Shown here piece after piece: positions 7,284 through 15,529 of a stretch of DNA of 46,369 bases. Origin of the DNA: JBDREA01 sp043820265 (GTDB lineage Archaea; Altiarchaeota; Altiarchaeia; IMC4; JBDREA01); assembly GCA_043820265.1 (NCBI GenBank), contig JBDREA010000098.1, positions 1 to 46,369 on the forward strand, written 5' to 3'. The stretch's first letter is position 1. Each line of letters begins with the position of its first letter. The notes under the pieces are model-generated. The model did not search any database and was not told where the DNA came from. It saw only the letters and a list, made by a program, of their open reading frames with translations. Made by a program: the position numbers and the translations under genes.

Positions 7284-8567
7284 CTACATAGGCTTCCTGA
7301 AGTCCTTCCCCGCGTATTTGGCTTTGCTTCCTAGTTCTTCTTCTATTCTCAGTAGCTGGTTGTATTTGCTGTTTCGCTCGCTTCTTGCGGGTGCTCCGAA
7401 CTTGCTTTGACCGGAGTCTAACCCAACGACGAGGTCTGCGATGAAGTTGTCTTCGGTTTCGCCTGAACGGTGGCTGACGGTGACTCCCCAGCCGGATTTG
7501 AAGCTGAGGTTCGCGGCGTCAATCGATTCAGTCACTGAACCTATCTGATTCACTTTTAGAAGCAGTGCATTCGCTGCCTCCTTTTCGATTGCGGTCTTGA
7601 TCCTCTCCACGTTCGTTACGAGAAGATCGTCTCCCATGATCTGGATTTTTCCGCCGAGCTTTTTGTTCATCTCAACCCAGCCCCCCCAGTCGTCTTCGGC
7701 CATGCCATCTTCGATAGAAACTATGGGGAACTTGGAAACGAGGTCTGCGTAGAAGTCTACCATCTCGCCTGAAGAATACTTCGTATCGCCGACCTGGTAG
7801 TGGTCTTCGTGGAAGAACTCACTTGATGCTGGATCCAGTGCCAGGGCGATTTCTGTGCCATATCCCGCTTCTTCTGTCGCCTTCACCATCAATTCAAGGC
7901 GTTCCTCGCTTGTTTTAATTGGAGGCACGAATCCTCCTTCATCGCCGAGTTGGGTTGAGAGGGCTCCAAATTTGGATTTGAGCATCTTTTTGATTGTGTG
8001 ATAGGATTCCACACCCATCCTAAGCCCCTCGGCAAAGGATTTAGCGCCGACTGGCATGTACATGTGCTCCTGGATGTCGTTTTCCATGCCTGCGTGCTTT
8101 CCCCCGTTTACGACATTAAGTTGAGGAACCGGGAGGGTAACACCCTTTCTTCCTGAAAGTTCAGCCAGATAAGCATAGAGAGGCTTGCCAATTAAGCCGG
8201 CAACGGCTTTGCATGACGCCATTGAAATGGGAAGGATGGCATTTGCACCTACCCTACTTTTTGTTTTTGTGCCGTCTAATTCGTTCATAAGACCGTCTAA
8301 AGCTTTTTGCTCTCTGACATCTTGACCTACAATCTTTGGGCCCAGGATTTTATTTACATTCTCAACCGCCTTTCTTACACCTTTCCCATTGTATCTGTCG
8401 TCTTTGTCTCTAAGCTCGAGTGCCTCATGGGTCCCCGTAGATGCACCAGATGGGGCCATCGCCCGAAATAGGTGCCCTGCCACAAAAATGTCTGCTTCAA
8501 CTGTCGGATTTCCCCGGGAATCCAATACTTCTCTCGCTACGCATTTCTCAATTGTGAAACTTGCCAT
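7284..8567 (-). CDS. eno: Enolase (phosphopyruvate hydratase)
   Basis: 427 residues, full length. It interconverts 2-phosphoglycerate and phosphoenolpyruvate with two Mg ions. Visible family motifs are AREVLDSRGNPTVEAD, GASTGTHEALELRD, LGDEGGFVPP, the metal ligands in SIEDGMAEDDW and MGDDLLVTN, the catalytic Lys in ALLLKVNQIGSV, and SHRSGETED. A strong Shine-Dalgarno (GAGGTGA) lies about 5 nt before the ATG. In most archaea eno lies in the rpoN-rpoK-rps2 cluster on the same strand; here it is just downstream on the opposite strand, a local rearrangement. Confidence 0.97.
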   Translation of the reverse strand: MASFTIEKCVAREVLDSRGNPTVEADIFVAGHLFRAMAPSGASTGTHEALELRDKDDRYNGKGVRKAVENVNKILGPKIVGQDVREQKALDGLMNELDGTKTKSRVGANAILPISMASCKAVAGLIGKPLYAYLAELSGRKGVTLPVPQLNVVNGGKHAGMENDIQEHMYMPVGAKSFAEGLRMGVESYHTIKKMLKSKFGALSTQLGDEGGFVPPIKTSEERLELMVKATEEAGYGTEIALALDPASSEFFHEDHYQVGDTKYSSGEMVDFYADLVSKFPIVSIEDGMAEDDWGGWVEMNKKLGGKIQIMGDDLLVTNVERIKTAIEKEAANALLLKVNQIGSVTESIDAANLSFKSGWGVTVSHRSGETEDNFIADLVVGLDSGQSKFGAPARSERNSKYNQLLRIEEELGSKAKYAGKDFRKPM

Positions 8568-8595
8568 GCTCTCACCTCAAAACCAAACATAAAAA

Positions 8596-8616
8596 AAAAA
8601 AACAAAAGATATATAT
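8596..8616 (-). promoter_or_regulatory. Putative TATA box for eno
   Basis: On the minus strand the segment contains TATATATC about 45 nt upstream of the eno ATG, followed by a T-rich tract and the GAGGTGA ribosome site. The rest of the 8568-8776 gap carries a short imperfect inverted repeat (CCCAGC ... GCTGGG around 8657-8705) without a recognisable RNA. Confidence 0.4.
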
Positions 8617-8776
8617 TGATTGAATGTATAGTTTTTAAATGGCCTCATACAGGGTCACCCAGCAAGAGAGATGAAAAAGGATTTTTGATCCGTGAAGCTG
8701 GGAGTTACTATGGGGCTACACCCACCTTCTATTATTCAGTTTTTATTGGATTAATTGTAATCTAATATCCATTGAA

Positions 8777-9223
8777 ATGAAGCCTAAACATATTATTTCT
8801 ATCGTCTTGGTGTTTGCTGTCGTCTTAATATATTTTTTCGTGATCACGCCCCAGGACAACCGTATGCAGTTTTTCAGCTCCGAGGAAGACATATTCATTA
8901 GAGACTATGAACAAGCATATAGCCCAGTAAAAGAGTGTTCAATGAATTTTACAATATATCATTCAGAATGGAAGAAACGGACTCAGAGAAGCATTAATGA
9001 AAGAGACTGTGGGAGATTGATTTTGTTAAACCAAGAGATCTTGGGATTGAATAATAGATGCCCTCAAGTTTTTAGGGAGTATGAGGAATTTTTTAACAAA
9101 AACCAGGAAAAAATCGAAAATGACGCTTCTTTGTGGACTAACCACATCAGTTTCGAACAAACTTTTAGTGAAATGCGGTATTTTGATGCAAAGGCAAAGG
9201 TTGTTCTAAGCGCCTGCAGTTAA
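8777..9223 (+). CDS. Hypothetical membrane-anchored protein
   Basis: 148 residues. One hydrophobic segment at residues ~6-25 (IISIVLVFAVVLIYFFVI) looks like a signal anchor. The rest is a soluble, mostly helical domain with four cysteines, two in the middle and two towards the C-terminus, probably outside the cell. I do not recognise the family. It overlaps the 3' end of the convergent gene by 18 nt. Confidence 0.6.
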   Translation: MKPKHIISIVLVFAVVLIYFFVITPQDNRMQFFSSEEDIFIRDYEQAYSPVKECSMNFTIYHSEWKKRTQRSINERDCGRLILLNQEILGLNNRCPQVFREYEEFFNKNQEKIENDASLWTNHISFEQTFSEMRYFDAKAKVVLSACS

Positions 9224-10321
9224 CGATTTTAGATTAAATTCAGTTTCTTTCTTCTTGAGTTGGGTCTGAGTGAATAACCCCAATAATACCAAGGACAAAA
9301 CTCCAATTTTGATCAACAATCCAAAAAAATTTTTCTCCTGTTCCAGTAGGTCTTCACTCGTTGAACCGCCTAATCGCTGGTATTTTTCTTTTAATGAGTA
9401 GGCAGTTATCATTCCCAGGTCTAAACCACTACTTTCCCTTGTTTCAGGTCTTTTTTCTGCAACTTCGGGGTCGTATGATAATTTATTTAACGGGAAGTCC
9501 GATTTGGGGGAAGGCTGACCTTGGAAGATATCACCTTCTGATGAGTATGATTTTAAAAGTTCAATAACCATTTTTTCAGGAGTGTATCCTATCTTGATGA
9601 ACCTAAAGGTATAAAGACCAGTTGAATTCAAAGAGTAGTGAATCTTCCCGTTTTCATCGGTTAATGCCTCATATACGGGATAGCCTAGAAGAGAGCCGTT
9701 TTCATGGATTGAAATTTTTACCTGGCTTACAGGTCTCAGATATTTTCTGTCTCTTACCACAATCTTCGCCAATTGCCCGATAATTGGGGGATCCGGCAAA
9801 AACATTATTTTGAACTTCGTTTTTTCCGAATATCTAGACCTAGTTGAGCAAAGCTCTTCGTATTCTTTGAACACGGGGGTCTGGTTTTTTTTCCCGAAGA
9901 ATAACCCTAATACATCACCCTCTCTCGAACAGTACCTTTTTTGGAAGATGCCCTCGCCTCCCAGCCAGCATTCCCCTGAAATATCTGAGGCAACAGGCAT
10001 CGGAGTCCAATTTGTGTCATTTCCCCGATAAAAGAATATGTTCCATTCAGCCCCATCACACAGGCATAATGTGGGAGGACATCCAACATCATTTATCTTA
10101 CATAACCTTTGACCAGTCAGGGATTTTGGAATGGACCAGTAAGTATCTAATAACGTGTTTTCAAGAATCGATTTCAAACTTGATCCATCGTTCACGTTTA
10201 CGCAATCCCTGTATTGCATGCCTTCTGGGAACTCCACTAAAACACCCACTTCCTTTGAACTGACAGATTGGGTAGATAATATCAGGGATATCCCCAGAAA
10301 AACCAACATAGATTTTTTCAT
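9206..10321 (-). CDS. Predicted surface protein with N-terminal Cys-rich domain and C-terminal anchor
   Basis: 371 residues. A signal peptide (residues ~1-22, MLVFLGISLILSTQS) is followed by a domain with paired cysteines (LCKINDVGCPPTLCLC, then a segment with W and G spacing similar to DUF4430-like modules). A beta-sandwich segment with the carboxypeptidase-regulatory-like pattern (TDENGKIHYSLNSTGLYTF) follows, and near the end a transmembrane helix (FGLLIKIGVLSLVLLGLF) with a basic stop-transfer KKKE. It is probably an outward-facing anchored protein. The DUF4430 similarity is by eye and weak. Confidence 0.65.
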   Translation of the reverse strand: MKKSMLVFLGISLILSTQSVSSKEVGVLVEFPEGMQYRDCVNVNDGSSLKSILENTLLDTYWSIPKSLTGQRLCKINDVGCPPTLCLCDGAEWNIFFYRGNDTNWTPMPVASDISGECWLGGEGIFQKRYCSREGDVLGLFFGKKNQTPVFKEYEELCSTRSRYSEKTKFKIMFLPDPPIIGQLAKIVVRDRKYLRPVSQVKISIHENGSLLGYPVYEALTDENGKIHYSLNSTGLYTFRFIKIGYTPEKMVIELLKSYSSEGDIFQGQPSPKSDFPLNKLSYDPEVAEKRPETRESSGLDLGMITAYSLKEKYQRLGGSTSEDLLEQEKNFFGLLIKIGVLSLVLLGLFTQTQLKKKETEFNLKSLTAGA

Positions 10322-10326
10322 TGATC

Positions 10327-11037
10327 TCAGATCGTAAGAGAGTATTCTTTTTTCAGTTTTTCGCCGTCCACTTCAATTTCGCGAACGAGGGTGCCCTTCC
10401 TTTGAGCTTCGATTCTGAAAAGAGAGGCATCCTTTTTTACTTCGTCACCTGCCACTAGATCTGTTATCTCGTACTTGTTTGTAACTTTAGCCTCATTAAA
10501 GCTTTGTTTTGAAAAATCAAATAAGGATTCATCGATTATCTTTTTTATTGCATCTTTTGGTAGGACCACATTGCATGCTTTCACATCAAGTTCAGATCCT
10601 GGTTTGGGGAGCTTTTTTTTGCATTTCAGCTTATAGGACTTCTCTTTTGCCGACACCAAGTCCACCAGAATTATTGCATCGGAGAGCTTCTGATAAAATT
10701 CTTTCAGTTGAGATGCTTGGAGCTCTCCTTTGATCTCAATTGTCCTAAGTGTGCCCTTCTTTTTGGTTTTACCCACAGAAAATCCGAGTGAGCCTAAATC
10801 ATCTTCGACATCTCGACGAATAAAAACTGTACCCGATACACTGAATGATCCCCCGATTTCGGAAAGCATTTCTCCAAACAAATTTGAATAATCCACGGTG
10901 GAGCTTGCTTTAATCGATTTCGCAGAAGACTGAAGAAATATCGAGGGCCCAACATAAGATCCCCTACCGTATCGGATAAATCTCTCATGAACCCAACCCT
11001 CAGGGGCCCCCTCGACTAACTGTTTGATGAAATGCAT
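10327..11037 (-). CDS. Hypothetical conserved-looking soluble protein
   Basis: 236 residues. Not recognised. It begins MHFIKQLVEGAPEGWVHERF. The middle is glycine- and serine-rich beta, and the C-terminal half is lysine-rich with many alternating K/E. There is no signal peptide or membrane helix. It lies 5 nt upstream of the surface-protein gene on the same strand, so the two are likely cotranscribed. Confidence 0.6.
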   Translation of the reverse strand: MHFIKQLVEGAPEGWVHERFIRYGRGSYVGPSIFLQSSAKSIKASSTVDYSNLFGEMLSEIGGSFSVSGTVFIRRDVEDDLGSLGFSVGKTKKKGTLRTIEIKGELQASQLKEFYQKLSDAIILVDLVSAKEKSYKLKCKKKLPKPGSELDVKACNVVLPKDAIKKIIDESLFDFSKQSFNEAKVTNKYEITDLVAGDEVKKDASLFRIEAQRKGTLVREIEVDGEKLKKEYSLTI

Positions 11038-11133
11038 TTCTTCTGGTTATTTCTCTTTGAAGTATAAATATTGATACAGATATAGGTAACTAAACGTTAT
11101 TCTTTTGTCCTTGGGATAGGGTATCGAGTTGAA

Positions 11134-11655
11134 ATGGAAAGCGCATTATTGGACATCAATTTGACCTTGATCCAGGTTTACGGAATTATTTTTCTTTTAG
11201 GGTCTCTGACTGTAGCTTCACTAAGCGATCTTAGGAGGATGGCCGCCCAAAAGGATTTCGCAGAGGTATGGATTATCTTTTCGGCCCTAGGATTACTATA
11301 CGACTTAGCTAGAATTGTTTACTCTGAATTCGGTTTATTATCTTTTTGTTTGAAGTGGGCAGTGATTGCAGCTATAGGCTACTTAGCTTACAGTCCTAGA
11401 ATTTCTTTTATGAGTCTGTCCTTTATGGATGTGGCAGCAATTGTTGCCGTGAATTCCATGTTGAACCCAGCGCTTATCGTTGGCTTTCTGGTTGTGTTGA
11501 TTATTTCTTCAGAGTTCATGTCTCCGATTATGAGAAGCTATGGAAGTATGGAGGCCTACCCATTTCTTCCGATTATTTTGTTTTCAACAGTGATTATTTT
11601 CTGTTTTTCGCAACTTGCGAAAGCAGATATCGAGGTATTGCATATCTCATTTTGA
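11134..11655 (+). CDS. Prepilin/preflagellin peptidase-like membrane protein (A24 family, tentative)
   Basis: 173 residues, about five transmembrane segments. After the first helix the cytoplasmic turn reads SLSDLRRMAAQKDFAEVW, matching the position of the first catalytic Asp of type IV prepilin peptidases (D before a basic pair). A second Asp lies in SFMDVAAIVAV, where the family has GxGD; the glycines are missing. Together with the pilin at 12216-12752 and the archaellum cluster, a role in processing class III signal peptides is plausible. The motif is degenerate, so it could be inactive or an unrelated membrane protein. Confidence 0.5.
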   Translation: MESALLDINLTLIQVYGIIFLLGSLTVASLSDLRRMAAQKDFAEVWIIFSALGLLYDLARIVYSEFGLLSFCLKWAVIAAIGYLAYSPRISFMSLSFMDVAAIVAVNSMLNPALIVGFLVVLIISSEFMSPIMRSYGSMEAYPFLPIILFSTVIIFCFSQLAKADIEVLHISF

Positions 11656-11667
11656 TGGAGAGAAAAA

Positions 11668-12228
11668 ATGAGCTCAGATAAATTGAAGGGTAAACACAAG
11701 ATGATTCTCGGCACCACCATAATAGTCGCTTTAGTAGTACTCTTCATATCTACTTTAACTGTGGGTGCCCTGACCTACTACTTTCTTTTTTCAGATTCAG
11801 CTGAAAAACCACTTGAGGAACAAAACATCGGGCAAACAGATAACCAAGCCACTGAAGTCATTCCGACTTCATCTACTCTCTACGGAAATTCGCCCGAGTC
11901 CCCAAAAGTAGACTCCACCTCGACAATCATGGTCTCCACTTCGACTTTCATCCCAACAACGACCTCATTAAATGATACCACGACTGCTATTCCTGGAAAA
12001 GTTGAATGCGCCACAATAAAAGACTGCCCCGAAAACACTGTAACGTATATCTGCAAGGAAGGAAACGTCATCAGGAAAACCCAAAGCTTCTACTGCACAT
12101 ACCCCGGAACCGAGGAAAGCAGATGCAAGTCAAGGGAATACCAGTACACCGAAGACTTCTGCCAGAAAGGAGAGCGATGCATTGATGGAATGATCAAATG
12201 TCAATCCATAATAAATCAGGGTTCATGA
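11668..12228 (+). CDS. Single-pass membrane protein with Thr/Ser stalk and Cys-rich domain
   Basis: 186 residues. A short cytoplasmic basic N-terminus and a TM helix at residues ~12-40 (IIVALVVLFISTLTVGALTYY) are followed by a Ser/Thr/Pro-rich stalk (to about residue 108) that is probably O-glycosylated. The C-terminal ~75-residue module has about ten cysteines, beginning CATIKDCPENTVTYICKEG. The same order of stalk and Cys-rich module (CRTKEDC...) occurs in the lipoprotein at 28883-29500, suggesting a family. It starts 12 nt after the peptidase-like gene. Confidence 0.65.
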   Translation: MSSDKLKGKHKMILGTTIIVALVVLFISTLTVGALTYYFLFSDSAEKPLEEQNIGQTDNQATEVIPTSSTLYGNSPESPKVDSTSTIMVSTSTFIPTTTSLNDTTTAIPGKVECATIKDCPENTVTYICKEGNVIRKTQSFYCTYPGTEESRCKSREYQYTEDFCQKGERCIDGMIKCQSIINQGS

Positions 12229-12752
12229 ACAGGACCCTTTATGATACCTGTGGCAGTTCTCGTCGTACTATCTCCACCGATTTTGGCATCGTAGGTGATG
12301 GCAATATTGACGTTTAGATTCTCCTCTTTTGGGCTTCCTGGAGCGCATGCTTCCCCCCAGATACCGAAGTGCTCTCCCTTTGGAACAAGTACACTGCTAC
12401 CCCAATTCATCGGTTGGTTAAAGTCGCCGTATTCTACCCAAACATTCGTGCACCCCCCACCTGGGAAGTTGACATCAGCCATCGTAATCTCGATTGTAGT
12501 GCCCAACGTATTTAAGAAAGTGCCTCTGAACTCATAAAAATCTGTGAGGTAGTTCACAGTTACCGTATTAAGTTGAGGCTTAATCGGAGCGAATCCTTTC
12601 ATTGTGTAGACTTCAGCTGAAATGTTAAAGAATCCGAGGTCCCATAAAACCACACCCACCATGAGGACGACCATTATAGCCCAGCCGTAGTTGAGGAGGA
12701 ACTCCATAGCTGCCTGCCCATGATCCCATCGGCCAATATATGGGTCTTTCAT
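12216..12752 (-). CDS. Type IV pilin-like protein with class III signal peptide
   Basis: 178 residues. The N-terminus reads WDHGQAAMEFLLNYGWAI and then a hydrophobic helix (MVVLMVGVVLW), the archaeal class III signal with processing expected between G and Q and the conserved Glu at +5. The C-terminal ~120 residues form a beta-rich extracytoplasmic domain with two cysteines. It is probably a minor pilin or adhesin, matured by a prepilin peptidase. The ATG overlaps the upstream stop by 4 nt, and the 3' end overlaps the convergent surface-protein gene by 13 nt. Confidence 0.8.
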   Translation of the reverse strand: MKDPYIGRWDHGQAAMEFLLNYGWAIMVVLMVGVVLWDLGFFNISAEVYTMKGFAPIKPQLNTVTVNYLTDFYEFRGTFLNTLGTTIEITMADVNFPGGGCTNVWVEYGDFNQPMNWGSSVLVPKGEHFGIWGEACAPGSPKEENLNVNIAITYDAKIGGDSTTRTATGIIKGPVHEP

Positions 12753-13027
12753 TCTTTGAAAACTTTTCTTATGTCTGTGGTCGATTTATGAAGAATGTAA
12801 CATGACAGGAGAAGCGCGATAAAACCTATTATTAAGGTCACGTTCCGTACCGTATCACTAAGTTGACCAAGTAAAGACACGGTCACACTCACGATAACCA
12901 AGACGAGGGCAGGTGTCAGATGTTCGTAGGCTTTGAGGGCACCTAAAGTCTTTTTTTGCAGAGTGACGAGTTCATCTACGCTCTTTTGTAATTCCTCGAT
13001 CGAAGTTTCGTTTTCTTTGTTGTTCAT
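12749..13027 (-). CDS. Small two-TM membrane protein
   Basis: 92 residues. An N-terminal amphipathic/coiled-coil stretch (IEELQKSVDELVTLQKKTL) is followed by two hydrophobic segments (LVLVIVSVTVSLL and VTLIIGFIALLLSCYIL) and a basic tail. I do not recognise a family. ATGA overlaps on both sides join it to the TraC-like gene before it and the pilin after it, so it is likely a membrane partner in the same apparatus. Confidence 0.6.
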   Translation of the reverse strand: MNNKENETSIEELQKSVDELVTLQKKTLGALKAYEHLTPALVLVIVSVTVSLLGQLSDTVRNVTLIIGFIALLLSCYILHKSTTDIRKVFKE

Positions 13028-13740
13028 TTTTTGCCTTTTTCGGCTTTTTTAGCTATGGGTTTCCCTTTTTGGATTTGTTCTTTTTCTCGGATCTGCTTTT
13101 TCTGCCTGAGCTTGGACGATTCGCCCCACATCTGTTTATATAGAGTCATCGGCGATATAAAGCTGTCGTATATCTCAAATGATTCTGTGAAGTAGCTGGA
13201 ATAAAAGTTTATTAGCTGGTGGGTGTTCATTCTTTCAGTTACTATACCTGAAACCGATAACGCATTCATTAGAGTGTCGCAGCGGGAAGATAGTTCCTTC
13301 AAAGTCACTCGGTCCCCCCCTGATTTATCGATTGAAATAACAATATAGAACAATCTGTCGCGTATTTTGTTTATCTTGATGTGCGCTCGCATGTATTCCG
13401 AGAAATGCTCATAATAAGCCAACGCCATCTTATCGTCGCGCTTTTGTATCCGCTTTTTTAACTGTCCAAGATAATCCTCTAAATCCAGGTTTGTTGTCCG
13501 CATAACAATCTGAATTGGAAAAGTTAGGTTGTTTAGTAATTCCAGAAATCCATAGATGACGGAATCCTTGTCCCCCTCCTGTAAGGCGCCGAAGTTGACA
13601 GGTTTAACTTTGACCAAAGCTAAGACCTTGCATGTCTTTAAAAAAACACCGTCGGCTCTGACCGAAGAAATCTCCATCATCTGCTTGACCGCGGGGCTCA
13701 TCCATTTCTGCTTTCCGCCGCCGAAAAAAGGGATGTTCAT
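13024..13740 (-). CDS. TraC-like (VirB4 N-terminal-type) domain protein
   Basis: 238 residues without the ATPase part. The core resembles the N-terminal domain of conjugative ATPases of the TraC/VirB4 family found stand-alone in archaea and Gram-positives: VKPVNFGALQEGDKDSVIYG, LLNNLTFPIQIVMRTTNLDL, then a helical hairpin and RDRLFYIVISIDK. The C-terminal 35 residues are lysine-rich. Being the first gene of a coupled trio that ends with a pilin, it may serve a pilus or secretion machine and recruit a separate ATPase. The assignment rests on motif pattern only. Confidence 0.65.
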   Translation of the reverse strand: MNIPFFGGGKQKWMSPAVKQMMEISSVRADGVFLKTCKVLALVKVKPVNFGALQEGDKDSVIYGFLELLNNLTFPIQIVMRTTNLDLEDYLGQLKKRIQKRDDKMALAYYEHFSEYMRAHIKINKIRDRLFYIVISIDKSGGDRVTLKELSSRCDTLMNALSVSGIVTERMNTHQLINFYSSYFTESFEIYDSFISPMTLYKQMWGESSKLRQKKQIREKEQIQKGKPIAKKAEKGKK

Positions 13741-13816
13741 GACAGTAAATAATAGATTGTTTGGATTAAAAGAATCACGCCTCTAAATAGCCTCTTCCGC
13801 TATGCTTTCCTACATC

Positions 13817-14644
13817 CTAGATCAAGTATATGATGATTGCCCCAAAAAGGATACACAGACCCCCAAGAAGCTTAGATTTCCATGAATCCTTTTCTCCAAG
13901 CAGGAAGTAACTAAGAAGGAATCCTATGACAATGTTGACTTTGTGAAGCGGTACCACGACGTTGACGTCGGCCAATGCGAGAGCTTCATAGTAGGCAAGA
14001 AGGGATAGAAAGGAGAGGAACGATATGGGAAAAATGCGGTGTGCCTCCTTTTTGATAAGCCCCCACTCTTTTCTGAGGTGCCCATCTCTCACAAGAAGCA
14101 ATCCCAGAAATGAAATAGTCACCACAAGTGTGATCGGTGGATAAAGGACTCTTGAACCGTGCTCGACTCCTGCCTTCGCCGATACTGCGGCAAAGCTATA
14201 GAAGAATCCTGAGGCTAGTCCGTGAAAGGATAGTTTTTTTGCCCTATAGAAGATAAGCGACCCAGAAAAGATCAATAAGATGGCAAATATCAAAGAGGTT
14301 GTAGCTTGTTCCCCTAAAAAGAGAAATGCGAGAACAAGGACAAATACAGTTTGAGCATTTCGCATCGAGTATGTAGAAAAAAAATCCTCTTTGATACCAA
14401 CCATAAGATAGTAAAGCCCAAGAGCTCCTGTCACTCCACCAACCAACACTGCAACCCAGTACCATTTATCAGCTGAAAAATCACCGAAAAAAACGACTAG
14501 AGGAAGATACAAGATAATAATGAATCCCCTAAAGACGAAACTCAGCGCAAGGGGATCGATATGTTTCAACTCCCTTTTACTGAGAGCCACCCAGAAAGCA
14601 TTGAAAAACGCAGCCAACAAAACAAAAATCACCCAGGAAACCAT
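13817..14644 (-). CDS. EamA/DMT-family transporter
   Basis: 275 residues from the ATG at 14644 (MVSWVIFVLLAAFFNAFWVA). The open frame continues upstream for 79 codons, but that part lies antisense-like over the TrmB gene and has no membrane character. Ten predicted membrane helices fall in two EamA halves; the second repeat carries the typical ALALADVNVVVPLHKVNIVI and FLLGEKDSW segments. It is a plasma-membrane exporter or importer of small metabolites, substrate unknown. It follows the TrmB regulator with a 40-nt gap. Confidence 0.85.
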   Translation of the reverse strand: MVSWVIFVLLAAFFNAFWVALSKRELKHIDPLALSFVFRGFIIILYLPLVVFFGDFSADKWYWVAVLVGGVTGALGLYYLMVGIKEDFFSTYSMRNAQTVFVLVLAFLFLGEQATTSLIFAILLIFSGSLIFYRAKKLSFHGLASGFFYSFAAVSAKAGVEHGSRVLYPPITLVVTISFLGLLLVRDGHLRKEWGLIKKEAHRIFPISFLSFLSLLAYYEALALADVNVVVPLHKVNIVIGFLLSYFLLGEKDSWKSKLLGGLCILFGAIIIYLI

Positions 14645-14684
14645 ATCTTCAAATAGAGTTTTGTGAATTAAATACAGGGGAAAA

Positions 14685-15398
14685 TTATTTTTCTGCGTTC
14701 TCCCAAAGCAAGGCAAAGTAGTTTTTGAATGATTTTGCCACGTCGGCGCCTTCAATGACTGTGGCGACTGGTATTTCACTCCATGTGATCGTTGCGGTTT
14801 TATTTGCGTAGATGAAGGTTGTGGTCGGTGCCGCGTAAGAGTCGGGGATGAAACGAAAGGTTGTGTATGCAATGGCGACACTCTCCGATTGTCGCGCGGA
14901 TTCCTGAAGGATGACCTTTGCGCGTATCTTCTTTTTTCTCTTCGCCATCTGGAATTGATGGAAGTTGTGGTCCATTATCTCAAGGAACCGTCCTGATGAG
15001 CCGAATGCAACGTATTCTTTGCAGTTTAATATGTCGTTTAGTATTGCCCTTATGCCCTTGCGGCCCTTATAGACTTGCGCCTCTTCTTTCTCTTTTGACT
15101 GCGAATGTATTGTCTCTAATTCTGGAAGGATGTCCTTGGCTGCTTGTTCCTGTTGTTTGATGATCTCAAGGAATCTTCTTGGAGCAGTGGCTTGGAAGAC
15201 ACGTCTGGAAGATACGATGACATAGGAAACGAGCCCTTTTTCGATGAGACCTTCGATGGCGTCGTAGGTCGTGGTTCTGTTGACTTGGGCTTTCTTTGCT
15301 ATCCTTCCCGCCTGTGTTTGGCCCAGTCTTAAAAGAGCCAGGTATACTTTTGCTTGACTTAGGGGAAGACCAAGACGCATCACTGAATTCTCGTCCAT
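14685..15398 (-). CDS. TrmB-family transcriptional regulator
   Basis: 237 residues from the ATG at 15398 (MDENSVMRLGLPLSQAKVYL); a longer frame from 15449 crosses the palindrome and is unlikely. The N-terminal winged helix-turn-helix is typical of TrmB: LSQAKVYLALLRLGQTQAGR, then AQVNRTTTYDAIEGLIEKGL. A coiled-coil linker and a C-terminal effector domain follow (VAFGSSGRFLEIMDHNFHQF). It is divergent from the ABC transporter at 15530, with a palindrome between them, so it probably controls that operon and itself. Confidence 0.88.
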   Translation of the reverse strand: MDENSVMRLGLPLSQAKVYLALLRLGQTQAGRIAKKAQVNRTTTYDAIEGLIEKGLVSYVIVSSRRVFQATAPRRFLEIIKQQEQAAKDILPELETIHSQSKEKEEAQVYKGRKGIRAILNDILNCKEYVAFGSSGRFLEIMDHNFHQFQMAKRKKKIRAKVILQESARQSESVAIAYTTFRFIPDSYAAPTTTFIYANKTATITWSEIPVATVIEGADVAKSFKNYFALLWENAEK

Positions 15399-15431
15399 TA
15401 TGGGGGTGTGGGAGATCCCAGATTTAAACTT

Positions 15432-15453
15432 TGTTGTAAGGAACCTCACAACA
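15432..15453. promoter_or_regulatory. Near-perfect 22-bp palindrome, candidate TrmB operator
   Basis: Half-sites TGTTGTAAGG and CCTCACAACA flank a central AA; 9 of 11 positions in each arm are self-complementary. It lies between the TrmB gene's probable TATA box (TTTAAA, 15423-15428, minus) and the transporter's TATA box (TTATAA, 15480-15485, plus), an ideal place for shared repression. Confidence 0.6.
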
Positions 15454-15529
15454 TCAATTAATAACTTGGCGCTTCGGGCTTATAAGTGAACTCCCGATAG
15501 ACCAGTGGAAAAACATTTGAGGTGAAATT

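Noticed and set aside
8472..8765. 97-codon frame on the plus strand over the eno start
   Set aside because: The first third is antisense to enolase and the rest has no family resemblance or ribosome site.
14645..14881. N-terminal extension of the EamA transporter
   Set aside because: It overlaps the TrmB gene in another frame of the same strand, lacks hydrophobic character and precedes a normal family start.
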